DNA from: DASTHS01 sp035718085
GTDB lineage: Bacteria > Actinomycetota > Acidimicrobiia > Acidimicrobiales > Palsa-688
Assembly: GCA_035718085.1 (NCBI GenBank)
Contig: DASTHS010000049.1
Location: forward strand, 1 to 9,602
Direction of reading: 5' to 3'
DNA length: 9,602 bases
The notes below the pieces were generated by a model. That model was given only the letters and a program-made list of their open reading frames with translations. It was not told the DNA's origin and made no database searches. The position numbers were made by a program, and so were the translations under genes. How positions within the stretch are numbered: position 1 is the first letter of the stretch; each line of letters starts with the position of its first letter. Below, one piece after another: positions 1-6,022 of this stretch.

Positions 1-1304
1 TGGGCGACGACGCCGGCCTGGATCAGCGTGGGGTCGGATTGGTCGAACCCGCCGACGCCGACCCATGCCGCGGTCATCGAGCCGGAGAGGTCGCCCGACT
101 GGAGGGAGGGCACGGTGAAGGTGCCGCTGGCACCGGTGTAGGTGCCGGGCGTGTCGACGTAGCCCGACCAGTTGGCGTCGGTGCCCACCGACAGCGTCGA
201 GGGGACGCCCTGGGCGGTCATGCCCGCGGGCGCCGTCGACGTGGCGCCTGTGGGCGCAGCGGTGGTCGTCGGCGGGGTGGTCGTCGGAGAAGTCGTCGGC
301 GCCGTGGTGGTCGGCGCCGTGGTGGTCGGCACGGTGGTGGGAGTGGTGGTGGTGGGCGGCGGCGGGGCGGCGGCCGCCGTGCCGGTGCCGGTGCCGGTGC
401 TGACGGCGAGCGCCGACGGCGCGCCGAGGGCGGCCAGGCCGACCAGGGGGGCGGCCAGCGGCCCGGTCGTCGTGGCGGGGCCGGCGTCGCCGAAGCCGTA
501 CGACTGGCCGGCGGCACCGACGAGCCGGTAGCCCCCGCCATCCGGTGTCGCCGCCATGCCGACGACCGGGGCAGGCGGAAGCGACGCCCCGAGCGACCCG
601 TCGAAGCGAGCCGTGCCGAACGCGAACACTCCCCCGTCGGCTGCGGCGAACCAGTAGCCGCCGCCGGCCGGCTCGGGTGCCATGCCGACGATGGGCGACC
701 GGAGGGCGGTGCCACCGGTGGAGCCGGCGTACGGCGCGCCGCCGAAGGCGAACACGCCGCCGTCGGAGGCCACCAGCCAGTAGCCCCGGCTGGCCGGGTC
801 GGCGGCCATCCCCACGACCGGCCGGTCGAGGGTCATGGCGCCGGTCGAGCCGAGGAAGGGGGCGTCACCGAAGGCGAAGATGCCGCCGTCGGAGGCCACG
901 AGCCAGTAGCCGCCGCCGTCGGGGGTGGCGGCCATGCCGACGATCGGCTCGTTGAGGCGGCGGTCGCCGGTGGAACCGAAGAAGCGGGCGTCGCCGAAGG
1001 CGAACACGCCGCCGTCGGAGGCCACCAGCCAGTAGCCGCCGCCGTCGGGGGTGGCGGCCATGCCCACGATCGGCCGGTTCAGGTGGTCGCCGCCCGTCGA
1101 GCCGAGGAAGGGGGCGCCGGCGTACCCGAAGACGCCGCCGTCGGACCCGACCGCCCACCAGCCGGTGGGTGTCGACCGGGCCGGCTGAGCCACGAACGAC
1201 CGGGCGGCGACGGCTGCGCCCTGGGCTCTTGCCGGCGGGGCCGCGGCGGCCAGCACACCGCCGGCCATCACGGCCCCCGCCACGAGGGCTCCAACTCTCC
1301 GCAC
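1..1304 (-). CDS. Secreted repeat protein with C-terminal peptidase G1 (eqolisin) domain, 3' end outside window
   Basis: This reads as an exported protein, at least 434 residues and incomplete because its C-terminus lies beyond position 1. The GTG start at 1304 follows GGAAGG with a 7-nt spacer and begins a good signal peptide: RR at 2-3, a hydrophobic stretch over 4-22, and a predicted cleavage after ARA at 27. An in-frame ATG at 1379 has no ribosome site and would bury the signal. Residues 46-297 are six 42-residue repeats of the GGGYWLVASDGGVFAFGDA type. Residues 298-377 form a Thr/Pro/Ala-rich linker. From N378 the sequence resembles family G1 glutamic peptidases: NWSGYV, then GTFTVPS, then AWVGVGGF, then LIQAG. 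By alignment to scytalidoglutamic peptidase, Q429 (bases 18-20) matches catalytic Gln53; the partner Glu would lie outside the window. Inferred role: extracellular, probably acid-active proteolysis, with the repeats as a propeller-like or surface domain. The family call is fairly sure; activity cannot be judged. Confidence 0.8.
   Translation of the reverse strand, partial: MRRVGALVAGAVMAGGVLAAAAPPARAQGAAVAARSFVAQPARSTPTGWWAVGSDGGVFGYAGAPFLGSTGGDHLNRPIVGMAATPDGGGYWLVASDGGVFAFGDARFFGSTGDRRLNEPIVGMAATPDGGGYWLVASDGGIFAFGDAPFLGSTGAMTLDRPVVGMAADPASRGYWLVASDGGVFAFGGAPYAGSTGGTALRSPIVGMAPEPAGGGYWFAAADGGVFAFGTARFDGSLGASLPPAPVVGMAATPDGGGYRLVGAAGQSYGFGDAGPATTTGPLAAPLVGLAALGAPSALAVSTGTGTGTAAAAPPPPTTTTPTTVPTTTAPTTTAPTTSPTTTPPTTTAAPTGATSTAPAGMTAQGVPSTLSVGTDANWSGYVDTPGTYTGASGTFTVPSLQSGDLSGSMTAAWVGVGGFDQSDPTLIQAGVVA
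295..339 (-). repeat. 15-bp tandem repeat coding for a Thr/Pro-rich linker
   Basis: Two identical 15-bp units (plus strand GTCGGCGCCGTGGTG at 295-309 and 310-324) are followed by a near copy at 325-339. They encode TTAPT-type units in the linker between the repeat array and the G1 domain. The surrounding 250-365 region is low-complexity Thr/Pro coding sequence, so the linker length may vary between strains. Confidence 0.75.
414..1169 (-). repeat. Six tandem 42-residue (126-bp) protein repeats
   Basis: The repeats cover residues 46-297 of the G1-domain protein. All six units keep an exact 126-bp register: the same GYW-like position recurs at 525, 651, 777, 903, 1029 and 1155 with no indels. 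The consensus includes GGGYWLVASDGGVFAFGDA, then FFGSTG, then a variable LN.P segment and VGMAATPD. The first unit (GWWAVGSDGGVFGYAGA) and the last (GGGYRLVGAAGQSYGFGDA) have diverged most, and the inner units are nearly identical. Such repeats are common in secreted acidimicrobial proteins and look like short propeller blades. A six-bladed closed propeller is my inference. Confidence 0.9.
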
Positions 1305-1311
1305 CTGCGCA

Positions 1312-1317
1312 CCTTCC
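1312..1317 (-). promoter_or_regulatory. Ribosome binding site for the G1-domain protein
   Basis: GGAAGG on the minus strand lies 7 nt ahead of the GTG at 1304. It decides this start over the in-frame GTG and ATG codons further upstream. The rest of the 1305-1462 intergenic stretch shows no convincing promoter or terminator. Confidence 0.5.
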
Positions 1318-1462
1318 GCCTGGACCTGCACCGCTACGACCGGGGCGGCACGCTCCCGCCGCCACCGTAAATGACCCATCGGCAGGCCTGGCGTCGCCTT
1401 GAGCGCCCGACCAGGGCGATGACCGCGCACGACGCAAACCACCTGGCCGGCGGCTGGCGGCG

Positions 1463-2419
1463 TCAGCGCGCCGGCAGCACCGCCCTCGGCACGGCGCGGG
1501 GGGCGACGTCGCCCGGGCCCATCACCGCGTAGGTCGACCCCGCCTGGCCGGCGGCGGCGCCGTGGCGACCGTCGGGGGTGAGGGCCAGACAGCGCAGCTC
1601 CGAGCGGAACTCGTCCGGCAGGAGGGCGGCGTCGGCCAGCATGGCCAGGCACGCCGCGGTCGGGTCGGCGCCCCGAGCGAGGGCGTCGGTGATCTGGCGT
1701 GCGCCCGTGGCCCGCATGGCCAGCTCCCCGCGTCCGGTGCAGGCCGCGGCCCCGGCGCGCAGGTCGGCGTAGATGCCGGCGCCGGGCAGCGCCGAGTCGC
1801 CCACCCGGCCGGGGTGCTTCCAGGGGTAGCCGCTGGTCGACACCCCGGCGACCAGCTCGCCGGCGGCGTCGACGCAGCAGACGTTGATCGTGCCCCACGG
1901 GCCGTCGTGGGGGGCCATGCGCCGGACCAGGCCCAGGGCGGCCCTGCGGTAGCGCTGGTCACCGTCGGCGGCGGGGGTGCCCTGCCCCTCGACGGAGCGG
2001 TCCGACGGCGCCAGGGCGTCGTGCCAGAGGCGGCGGGCCTCGGGGGTGAGCAGCGCGGCGCGCTCGTGGCCCAGCTCGTCGGCAAACGCCTCCGCCCCTT
2101 CCCCCACCAAGAGGCAGTGCTGGGGCAGCTCCTCGAGCACCGCCCTGGCGATGCTGACCGGGTGCCGGAAGCCCTTCACGGCCGCCACCGCGCCGAACGC
2201 CCGCGACGAGCCGACCATCACCGAGGCGTCGAGCTCGACCTCCCCGCGGGCGTTGGGCAGGCCGCCGGTGCCGACGTAGTGGTCGTCGAGGTTGTCTTCG
2301 CACGCCCGCAGCGCCGCCTCGACGGCGTCGAGCGCGCCGGCGCCGGAGCGGAGGAGCTCCGCCCCGGCGATCAGCCCGATCTCGCTGCGTTCACTGCCGA
2401 TGATGACCGGCAGCGCCAC
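1463..2419 (-). CDS. N4-(beta-N-acetylglucosaminyl)-L-asparaginase / isoaspartyl peptidase family (Ntn hydrolase)
   Basis: This 318-residue protein belongs to the Thr-nucleophile Ntn hydrolases that self-cleave into alpha and beta chains. Members remove the amide link of GlcNAc-Asn or of beta-aspartyl peptides. The N-terminal half carries the family pattern ALDAVEAALRACEDNLDDH (29-47) and GEVELDASVM (59-68). T177 in WGTINV is the expected new N-terminus and nucleophile after autocleavage. Substrate-site motifs follow: STSG (194-197), KHPGRVGDS (201-209, with R205 and D208) and TGRGE (228-232). The KHPGRVGDS pattern favours the glycosylasparaginase branch over plain asparaginase. There is no signal peptide, so it is probably cytosolic and acts on imported glycopeptides or damaged peptides. 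The GTG start lies 10 nt after the stop of the DUF6458 gene without a good ribosome site, which suggests co-transcription. The residues just before the nucleophile (HDGPWG) differ from the HDT of well-studied members. Confidence 0.85.
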   Translation of the reverse strand: MALPVIIGSERSEIGLIAGAELLRSGAGALDAVEAALRACEDNLDDHYVGTGGLPNARGEVELDASVMVGSSRAFGAVAAVKGFRHPVSIARAVLEELPQHCLLVGEGAEAFADELGHERAALLTPEARRLWHDALAPSDRSVEGQGTPAADGDQRYRRAALGLVRRMAPHDGPWGTINVCCVDAAGELVAGVSTSGYPWKHPGRVGDSALPGAGIYADLRAGAAACTGRGELAMRATGARQITDALARGADPTAACLAMLADAALLPDEFRSELRCLALTPDGRHGAAAGQAGSTYAVMGPGDVAPRAVPRAVLPAR

Positions 2420-2429
2420 GGGCCCGAAC

Positions 2430-2690
2430 CTAGTAGCGGCCGTGCTCCTCGACGACCGAGCCGCCCATGCCGTCGCTGGTCACCCGACGGCTGCGGTCGA
2501 AGCGCCGCGAGCCACCACCGAAGCCGCCCCACGAGCCCCAGAAGATCAGCGAGAGCACGAAGCCGATGGCGCCGACGACCATGAGGATGACGCCGATCGT
2601 GTGGATGTTGAAGCCGCTGGTGTGGACCGTGACGGCGAAGTCGAGGATGGCTCCGATCGCGAAGATGACCAGAGCGGTGCCGATACCCAT
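2430..2690 (-). CDS. DUF6458 family small membrane protein
   Basis: This 86-residue protein starts at the ATG preceded by AGGAGG with an 8-nt spacer; a longer reading from 2753 has no such support. It has two hydrophobic segments, about residues 3-19 and 32-51 (the latter ending near the Trp-containing LIFWGSWGG), joined by a short loop. A Gly/Arg-rich, charged tail follows. The pattern MGIGTALVIFAIGAILDFAV and then GVILMVVGAIGFVLSL matches the actinobacterial DUF6458 family, whose function is unknown. It is probably an integral cytoplasmic membrane protein. It lies 103 nt after the ferredoxin stop and 10 nt before the asparaginase-family start, so it may begin a two-gene unit with the latter. 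Confidence 0.8.
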   Translation of the reverse strand: MGIGTALVIFAIGAILDFAVTVHTSGFNIHTIGVILMVVGAIGFVLSLIFWGSWGGFGGGSRRFDRSRRVTSDGMGGSVVEEHGRY

Positions 2691-2698
2691 CAGTGCTG

Positions 2699-2721
2699 CC
2701 TCCTGTGTGAAGTGACCTCCT
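2699..2721 (-). promoter_or_regulatory. Two Shine-Dalgarno sequences ahead of the DUF6458 gene
   Basis: AGGAGG occurs at 2699-2704, 8 nt before the ATG at 2690, and again at 2716-2721. The nearer copy fixes the start. The farther one has no start codon at a usable distance and may be chance or a standby ribosome site. Confidence 0.6.
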
Positions 2722-2793
2722 ATGGGTAGCCATTGCCTCCGCGGCGCAAACATGGCGGCCAGAACGGGCGAAACCGGAGGGCTCGACGCGGCC

Positions 2794-3000
2794 CTACTCG
2801 CGGCCGCGCTCGAGGCGCAGGGCGAGGGCGGGGCAGGCGGCCGCGGCCCGCTTGGCGTGGGCCAGCAGCTCGCCGTCGATCGGCCGCCCGTCGACGATCG
2901 GGTACCCCCAGTCGTCCAGGGTGACCCGCTCGGGCAGCAGCTCGGCGCAGATGCCGTGGCCGGCGCAGTCGATCGGGTCGACCCGCAGGCGACCCGTCAC
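2794..3000 (-). CDS. Ferredoxin of the CxxHxxC...CP type
   Basis: This 68-residue ferredoxin has cluster residues C12, C18 and C56 in the pattern CAGHGIC (12-18) then CP (56-57). H15 sits where a fourth Cys would be in a [4Fe-4S] ferredoxin. Short actinobacterial ferredoxins of this kind bind a [3Fe-4S] or His-modified cluster and commonly serve cytochromes P450. Here the partner should be the NuoF-like protein next door, not a P450, as none is visible. The GTG start overlaps the upstream TGA (GTGA, 4 nt) and has GGAGG at 3008-3012 with a 7-nt spacer. The conserved DDWGYPIV (29-36) and the acidic composition fit the family. It is cytosolic. Confidence 0.88.
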   Translation of the reverse strand: MTGRLRVDPIDCAGHGICAELLPERVTLDDWGYPIVDGRPIDGELLAHAKRAAAACPALALRLERGRE

Positions 3001-4205
3001 CGGAACGCCTCCGGGGTGGGCACGGGCAGCAGCCCGGCGTCGGCCCGGCGGCACCGGCCGGCCTGGTGCTCGGCGGCCTCCTCGGCGAACACGTCGATGC
3101 CGCTCCCGAGGAAGCCGGCGGCGCCGTCGGGCAGCTTGCAGGCCCCCCGGCCCCGGACCATCGCGGCCCAGCGGCGGATGTCCGCGGGGGCGGCCGGGGC
3201 GCGGGTGCCGGCGTGCACGGCGCCGGTGGCGTCGGCCATGTCGCGCAGGCCCCACGTGCAGGCGCCGCACTGCCCGGCGCTGCTGCGGGCGAACCACTCG
3301 GCCACCCGGGCCAGCTCCACGACGGCGCAGCTGTCGTCGTCGACCACGGCGATGGCGCCGCAGCCCATCCCGGTGCCGGCCGCCGCCAGCGACGCCGGGT
3401 CGAGGCGCAGCCGGAGGGCGGTCGCCGCCGGCACCCAACGGCCGGAGTAGCCGCCGACGAGCACCGCACGGGGGCGGCGGGCGCCGGCCCGGTCGAGCAC
3501 GGCGGCGAGCGGCTCGCCGGTGGCCACCTCCTGCACCCCGGGTCGGGTGACGGCGCCCCCGACGGTGACGAGGGCGGGCAGCGCCACCTCCGGGCCGTGG
3601 CGGGCCACGAGGGCCAGGTGGGCGAGGGTCTCGACGTTGTCGACCAGGGTGGCCCGGCCGCCGACCCCGCGCTCGGAGGGGCGGCGCAGGGTGGGCCGGC
3701 CGGCGCCACCGTCGATCAGGTCGACCAGCGCCGTCTCCTGCCCGGCCACATATCGGCGGGGGGTGGTGACCACCTCGACGCCGGGATCGCCCCGTTCGGC
3801 GAGGGCGGCGGCCACCGCCGCCCCGACGGCCCGGTTGCCACGCTCGATGCACACGATGCGGCGGGTGGCGCCGACGGCACCGGCGGCGGCGTCGAGGCCG
3901 TCGAGCACCAGGTGGGGGCTCAGGGTGAGCAGGGCCTTGTCCTTGCCCGAGAGCGGCTCGCCCTCGGTGCCGTTGGCGACCACCACCGTGGCCCGCCGGC
4001 CGGCAGCAGCCGCTGCGACCGCTGCCAGCTTGCGGGCCGTCGGGAAGCCGGCGCCGCCGCGCCCGCGCACGTCGGCGGCGTGGGCGGCGGGGATGAGCGC
4101 AGTGCCGATCGCCGGCGTCGGCCCGTGCACGGCCAGGTGGGTGGCCAGGTCCGGCGCGGGGGCGAGCAGCTGCGCCACAGTGCGAGGGATGTCGATCAGG
4201 GTCAC
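2997..4205 (-). CDS. NuoF-like flavin/iron-sulfur oxidoreductase subunit
   Basis: This 402-residue protein resembles the 51-kDa (NuoF) NADH/FMN subunit of complex I. The FMN/NADH fold shows RGRGGAGFPTARKL (47-60), NGTEGEPLSGKDKALL (78-93) and YVAGQETAL (152-160), followed by TLVDNVETLAH (186-196). A middle SLBB-like region leads to an iron-sulfur end with SAGQCGAC (309-316) and GACKLPDGA (354-362). In NuoF the first motif is SCGxCxxC. Here Ala replaces the first Cys, leaving C313, C316 and C356, so the cluster is three-Cys or otherwise altered. I recall SAGQC-type motifs in other actinobacterial relatives, so this looks like a subfamily trait. The GTG start overlaps the preceding stop by 4 nt. 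Likely role: electron exchange between NAD(P)H, the downstream ferredoxin and the membrane haem protein. It is not accompanied by other complex I subunits. Confidence 0.85.
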   Translation of the reverse strand: MTLIDIPRTVAQLLAPAPDLATHLAVHGPTPAIGTALIPAAHAADVRGRGGAGFPTARKLAAVAAAAAGRRATVVVANGTEGEPLSGKDKALLTLSPHLVLDGLDAAAGAVGATRRIVCIERGNRAVGAAVAAALAERGDPGVEVVTTPRRYVAGQETALVDLIDGGAGRPTLRRPSERGVGGRATLVDNVETLAHLALVARHGPEVALPALVTVGGAVTRPGVQEVATGEPLAAVLDRAGARRPRAVLVGGYSGRWVPAATALRLRLDPASLAAAGTGMGCGAIAVVDDDSCAVVELARVAEWFARSSAGQCGACTWGLRDMADATGAVHAGTRAPAAPADIRRWAAMVRGRGACKLPDGAAGFLGSGIDVFAEEAAEHQAGRCRRADAGLLPVPTPEAFR

Positions 4206-4903
4206 GATGACCTCCTCGGGGTCAGGGTGGACGCCGAGCCCACGGTGGCGAGCTCCGGCAGGCGGCCGGCGGCGGGCCCGGCGCCGGCGAGGCTCGCCGG
4301 CCGGGTCGGGACGGTCGAGCCGGCGACGGCCGGCCTGGCCCGTGGCGTGCCCACAGTGGGCCGGCGACCCAGGCGGAGGACAACGGCAGCGGCGAACACC
4401 ACCGCGCAGCACCCGTAGACGGCGGTCGACCACAGCGTCCCGGTGTCGGTGCCGGTGCCGGAACCCGACCCGATGGCGTGGATGAACGCGGTGGGCCAGG
4501 AGAGGTAGGCGAGCCAGTGCACCAGCTGCCACGAGCGGTGGCGCATGCGGGCCCGCAGCAGGCTGGTCGCCACGACAGCGGCCATGAGGTCGACCGAGGC
4601 GGCGCCGAGGCCGACCCACAGGGAGTCGTAACCCGACACGCCCGGCACGACGGCGGCGAGCAGCGGCACGTGCACGTAGCGGTCGCTGATGGCGGTGAGC
4701 ACATGGAGCAGGAGGAAGGTCACGGCCAGCAGCGACGCGTTGCGGTGCACCAGGGTCGCCACGGTGCGCGTCGAGGGGCGCCGACCGACACGGGCGAGGT
4801 TGGCGACCCCGAGGGCGGCGGTGCAGGTGAGCAGCACGAAGGCCACCACCCCGCTGGCCCGCATCAGGTACCAGTCGGCGTTGGTGCCGATGAGCGAGGT
4901 CAT
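4202..4903 (-). CDS. Ferric-reductase-like b-haem transmembrane protein
   Basis: This 233-residue integral membrane protein has about five hydrophobic segments (near 15-36, 50-72, 93-115, 126-146 and 156-178). Two His pairs, H53/H67 and H129/H142, lie in adjacent helices spaced 14 and 13 residues apart. That is the arrangement expected for bis-His b-haem ligands in the ferric reductase-like/NOX membrane domain. Examples are LVHRNASLLAVTFLLLHV (51-68) and LVHWLAYLSWPTAFIHA (127-143). There is no attached FAD/NAD domain, so electrons must come from a separate protein, plausibly the NuoF-like partner encoded next. The C-terminal 50 residues are a Pro/Ala-rich cytosolic tail. The ATG overlaps the ApbE stop (ATGA) and follows GAGGGGG with a 7-nt spacer. 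Confidence 0.83.
   Translation of the reverse strand: MTSLIGTNADWYLMRASGVVAFVLLTCTAALGVANLARVGRRPSTRTVATLVHRNASLLAVTFLLLHVLTAISDRYVHVPLLAAVVPGVSGYDSLWVGLGAASVDLMAAVVATSLLRARMRHRSWQLVHWLAYLSWPTAFIHAIGSGSGTGTDTGTLWSTAVYGCCAVVFAAAVVLRLGRRPTVGTPRARPAVAGSTVPTRPASLAGAGPAAGRLPELATVGSASTLTPRRSS
4211..4216 (-). promoter_or_regulatory. Ribosome binding site of the NuoF-like gene
   Basis: AGGAGG lies inside the end of the upstream haem-protein gene, 5 nt before the GTG at 4205. It supports this start and, together with the GTGA overlap, translational coupling. Confidence 0.65.
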
Positions 4904-5829
4904 GCCGCCACCCCCTCGGGGAGGTCGGCGGGCCAGCCGCCGACCCTGACCACGGCGCCGTCGGGGGTCACCACGCGGGCGTCGAGGCCGCGGCGGGCCA
5001 GCCAGTCGGGGGCGTCGGGGCCGAGCACGATCGCCGCGGTCGACGCCACGTTGGCGGCCACGCAGGTGGCCGCGGCCACGCTGGCGGTGCGCCAGGTGGC
5101 GCCTGCGGGGGCGCCGGTGCGGGGGTCGACGAGGTGGTGCAGCTGGGCGTCGGCGCGCGCCCACCGGCGGGCCGTGGTGCCGGAGGTGGCCAGTCCGCCG
5201 GTGCGGATGGCGACGGTCTGGCCGTGGCGGTCGTCGCCGGGGGCGGTGTCGGAGCGGTCGGTGACCCGGATGTCCCAGCCATCGGCGGGCGGGGCGCCGG
5301 CCACGGCGATGTCGCCGCCGAGGCTGACCAGCACACCGCCGCCGGTGGCGGCGGCCGCCCGGGCGGCGGCCCGGTCGGCGCAGAGGGCCTTGGCGGTTGC
5401 ACCGAGGTCGAGGCGCACCCCGGCCGGCACGGTGACCCGCCGCCGGGCCCGGTCGACGCGCACCTTGCGCCACGCCGGCACGTGGGTGGCGCGCACCACC
5501 AGCGGCGCCGAGGGGTCGAGCTGCTCGAAGCTGCGGTCGTAGCCCAGGTCGACCAGGCACTGGCCGATCGTCGGGTCGACCAGGCCGTCGGTGTCGGCGG
5601 CGGCGTCGAGGGCAGCAGCCACGGCGTCGCAGAACCAGACCGAGGCCTCGTTGGCCGCGCCGGCGTTGGCCCGGGCCAGCTCGCTGTCGTCTCGGAAGCG
5701 GCTGCAGGCCAGGTCGCAGGCCGAGATCTCGTCGGCGACCACGGCGAGCACGTGGTCGAGCCGCCTCGGGTCGGTGGCGCCGACCACGGCCGTGCAGCCG
5801 AGGGCGCGGAAGCTGTGGAAGGCGGTCAC
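4900..5829 (-). CDS. apbE: ApbE-family FAD:protein FMN transferase
   Basis: This 309-residue enzyme should transfer FMN from FAD onto a Thr/Ser of a target protein, usually an FMN_bind domain. Family motifs appear in order: CSRFRDDSELARAN (42-55), DGLVDPTIG (81-89), LDLGATAKALCADR (140-153), VLVSLGGDIAVAG (166-178), TSGTTARR (215-222) and HHLVDPRTGAPAG (231-243). Near the C-terminus, TCVAANVASTAA corresponds to the Mg-binding DALSTA motif. Asn260 stands where Asp is found in well-studied members, with T264 retained. No signal peptide or lipobox is seen with the GTG start at 5829, unlike exported ApbE proteins, so it may act in the cytosol. This start fits the usual FRALG N-terminus and overlaps a TGA at 5826-5828 by 4 nt, but no strong ribosome site precedes it. 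Confidence 0.88.
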   Translation of the reverse strand: MTAFHSFRALGCTAVVGATDPRRLDHVLAVVADEISACDLACSRFRDDSELARANAGAANEASVWFCDAVAAALDAAADTDGLVDPTIGQCLVDLGYDRSFEQLDPSAPLVVRATHVPAWRKVRVDRARRRVTVPAGVRLDLGATAKALCADRAAARAAAATGGGVLVSLGGDIAVAGAPPADGWDIRVTDRSDTAPGDDRHGQTVAIRTGGLATSGTTARRWARADAQLHHLVDPRTGAPAGATWRTASVAAATCVAANVASTAAIVLGPDAPDWLARRGLDARVVTPDGAVVRVGGWPADLPEGVAA

Positions 5830-5927
5830 GTGGACACCGGCGTGCTGGCCGCCGACGTGATGGGCGAGGTGGCGGCGGCGCGGGCGCCGTCGGTCTCGTG
5901 GGCGACGGTCTCGCCCACGGCGGTCAC
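5826..5927 (-). CDS. Possible small ORF (33 or 64 residues) coupled to apbE
   Basis: A short reading frame ends in a TGA that overlaps the apbE GTG start (GTGA), the same junction used by the other genes of this operon. From the GTG at 5927 all 33 codons end in G or C, while the other two frames of the same stretch contain many A/T-ending codons. This is a real coding signal, though short. An in-frame ATG at 6020 would give 64 residues with an Arg-rich, less convincing start. The peptide is Ala/Thr/Ser-rich, contains VGETVAHETDGARAA and has no recognised domain. It could be a small coupling peptide, or the displaced tail of the upstream Ser/Thr-rich protein after a frameshift. Confidence 0.3.
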   Translation of the reverse strand: MTAVGETVAHETDGARAAATSPITSAASTPVST

Positions 5928-6022
5928 GCCGGGCCCCGAGCTGCCGGCGAGGCAGCGGTGACGGCGTTCGCCCGGCGGAGGCCGGCGCAGCTGGAGGCGG
6001 AGGTGACAGGCACGTCGCATCC

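Noticed and set aside
414..1169. 126-bp direct repeats considered as a CRISPR or DNA-level array
   Set aside because: There are no alternating spacers; the period is a multiple of three and the repeats are coding, with a conserved protein consensus.
39..1370. Long plus-strand open frame opposite the repeat/G1 gene
   Set aside because: Arg/Gly/Ala-rich repetitive translation with no domain; it is the antisense of the minus-strand 126-bp repeats, whose protein is clearly family-like.
1305..1462. Possible terminator or promoter between the asparaginase-family gene and the G1 gene
   Set aside because: Only short GC stems (4-6 bp) without T-runs, and one TACGGT with no matching -35; all expected by chance in this composition.
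2691..2793. Possible promoter upstream of the DUF6458 gene
   Set aside because: No pair of -35/-10 hexamers with usable spacing was found; only the Shine-Dalgarno sequences are convincing.
3066..4418. Long plus-strand open frame opposite the NuoF-like gene
   Set aside because: Low-complexity Gly/Ala/Arg/His translation with no motif; stop codons are rare on both strands at this GC content.
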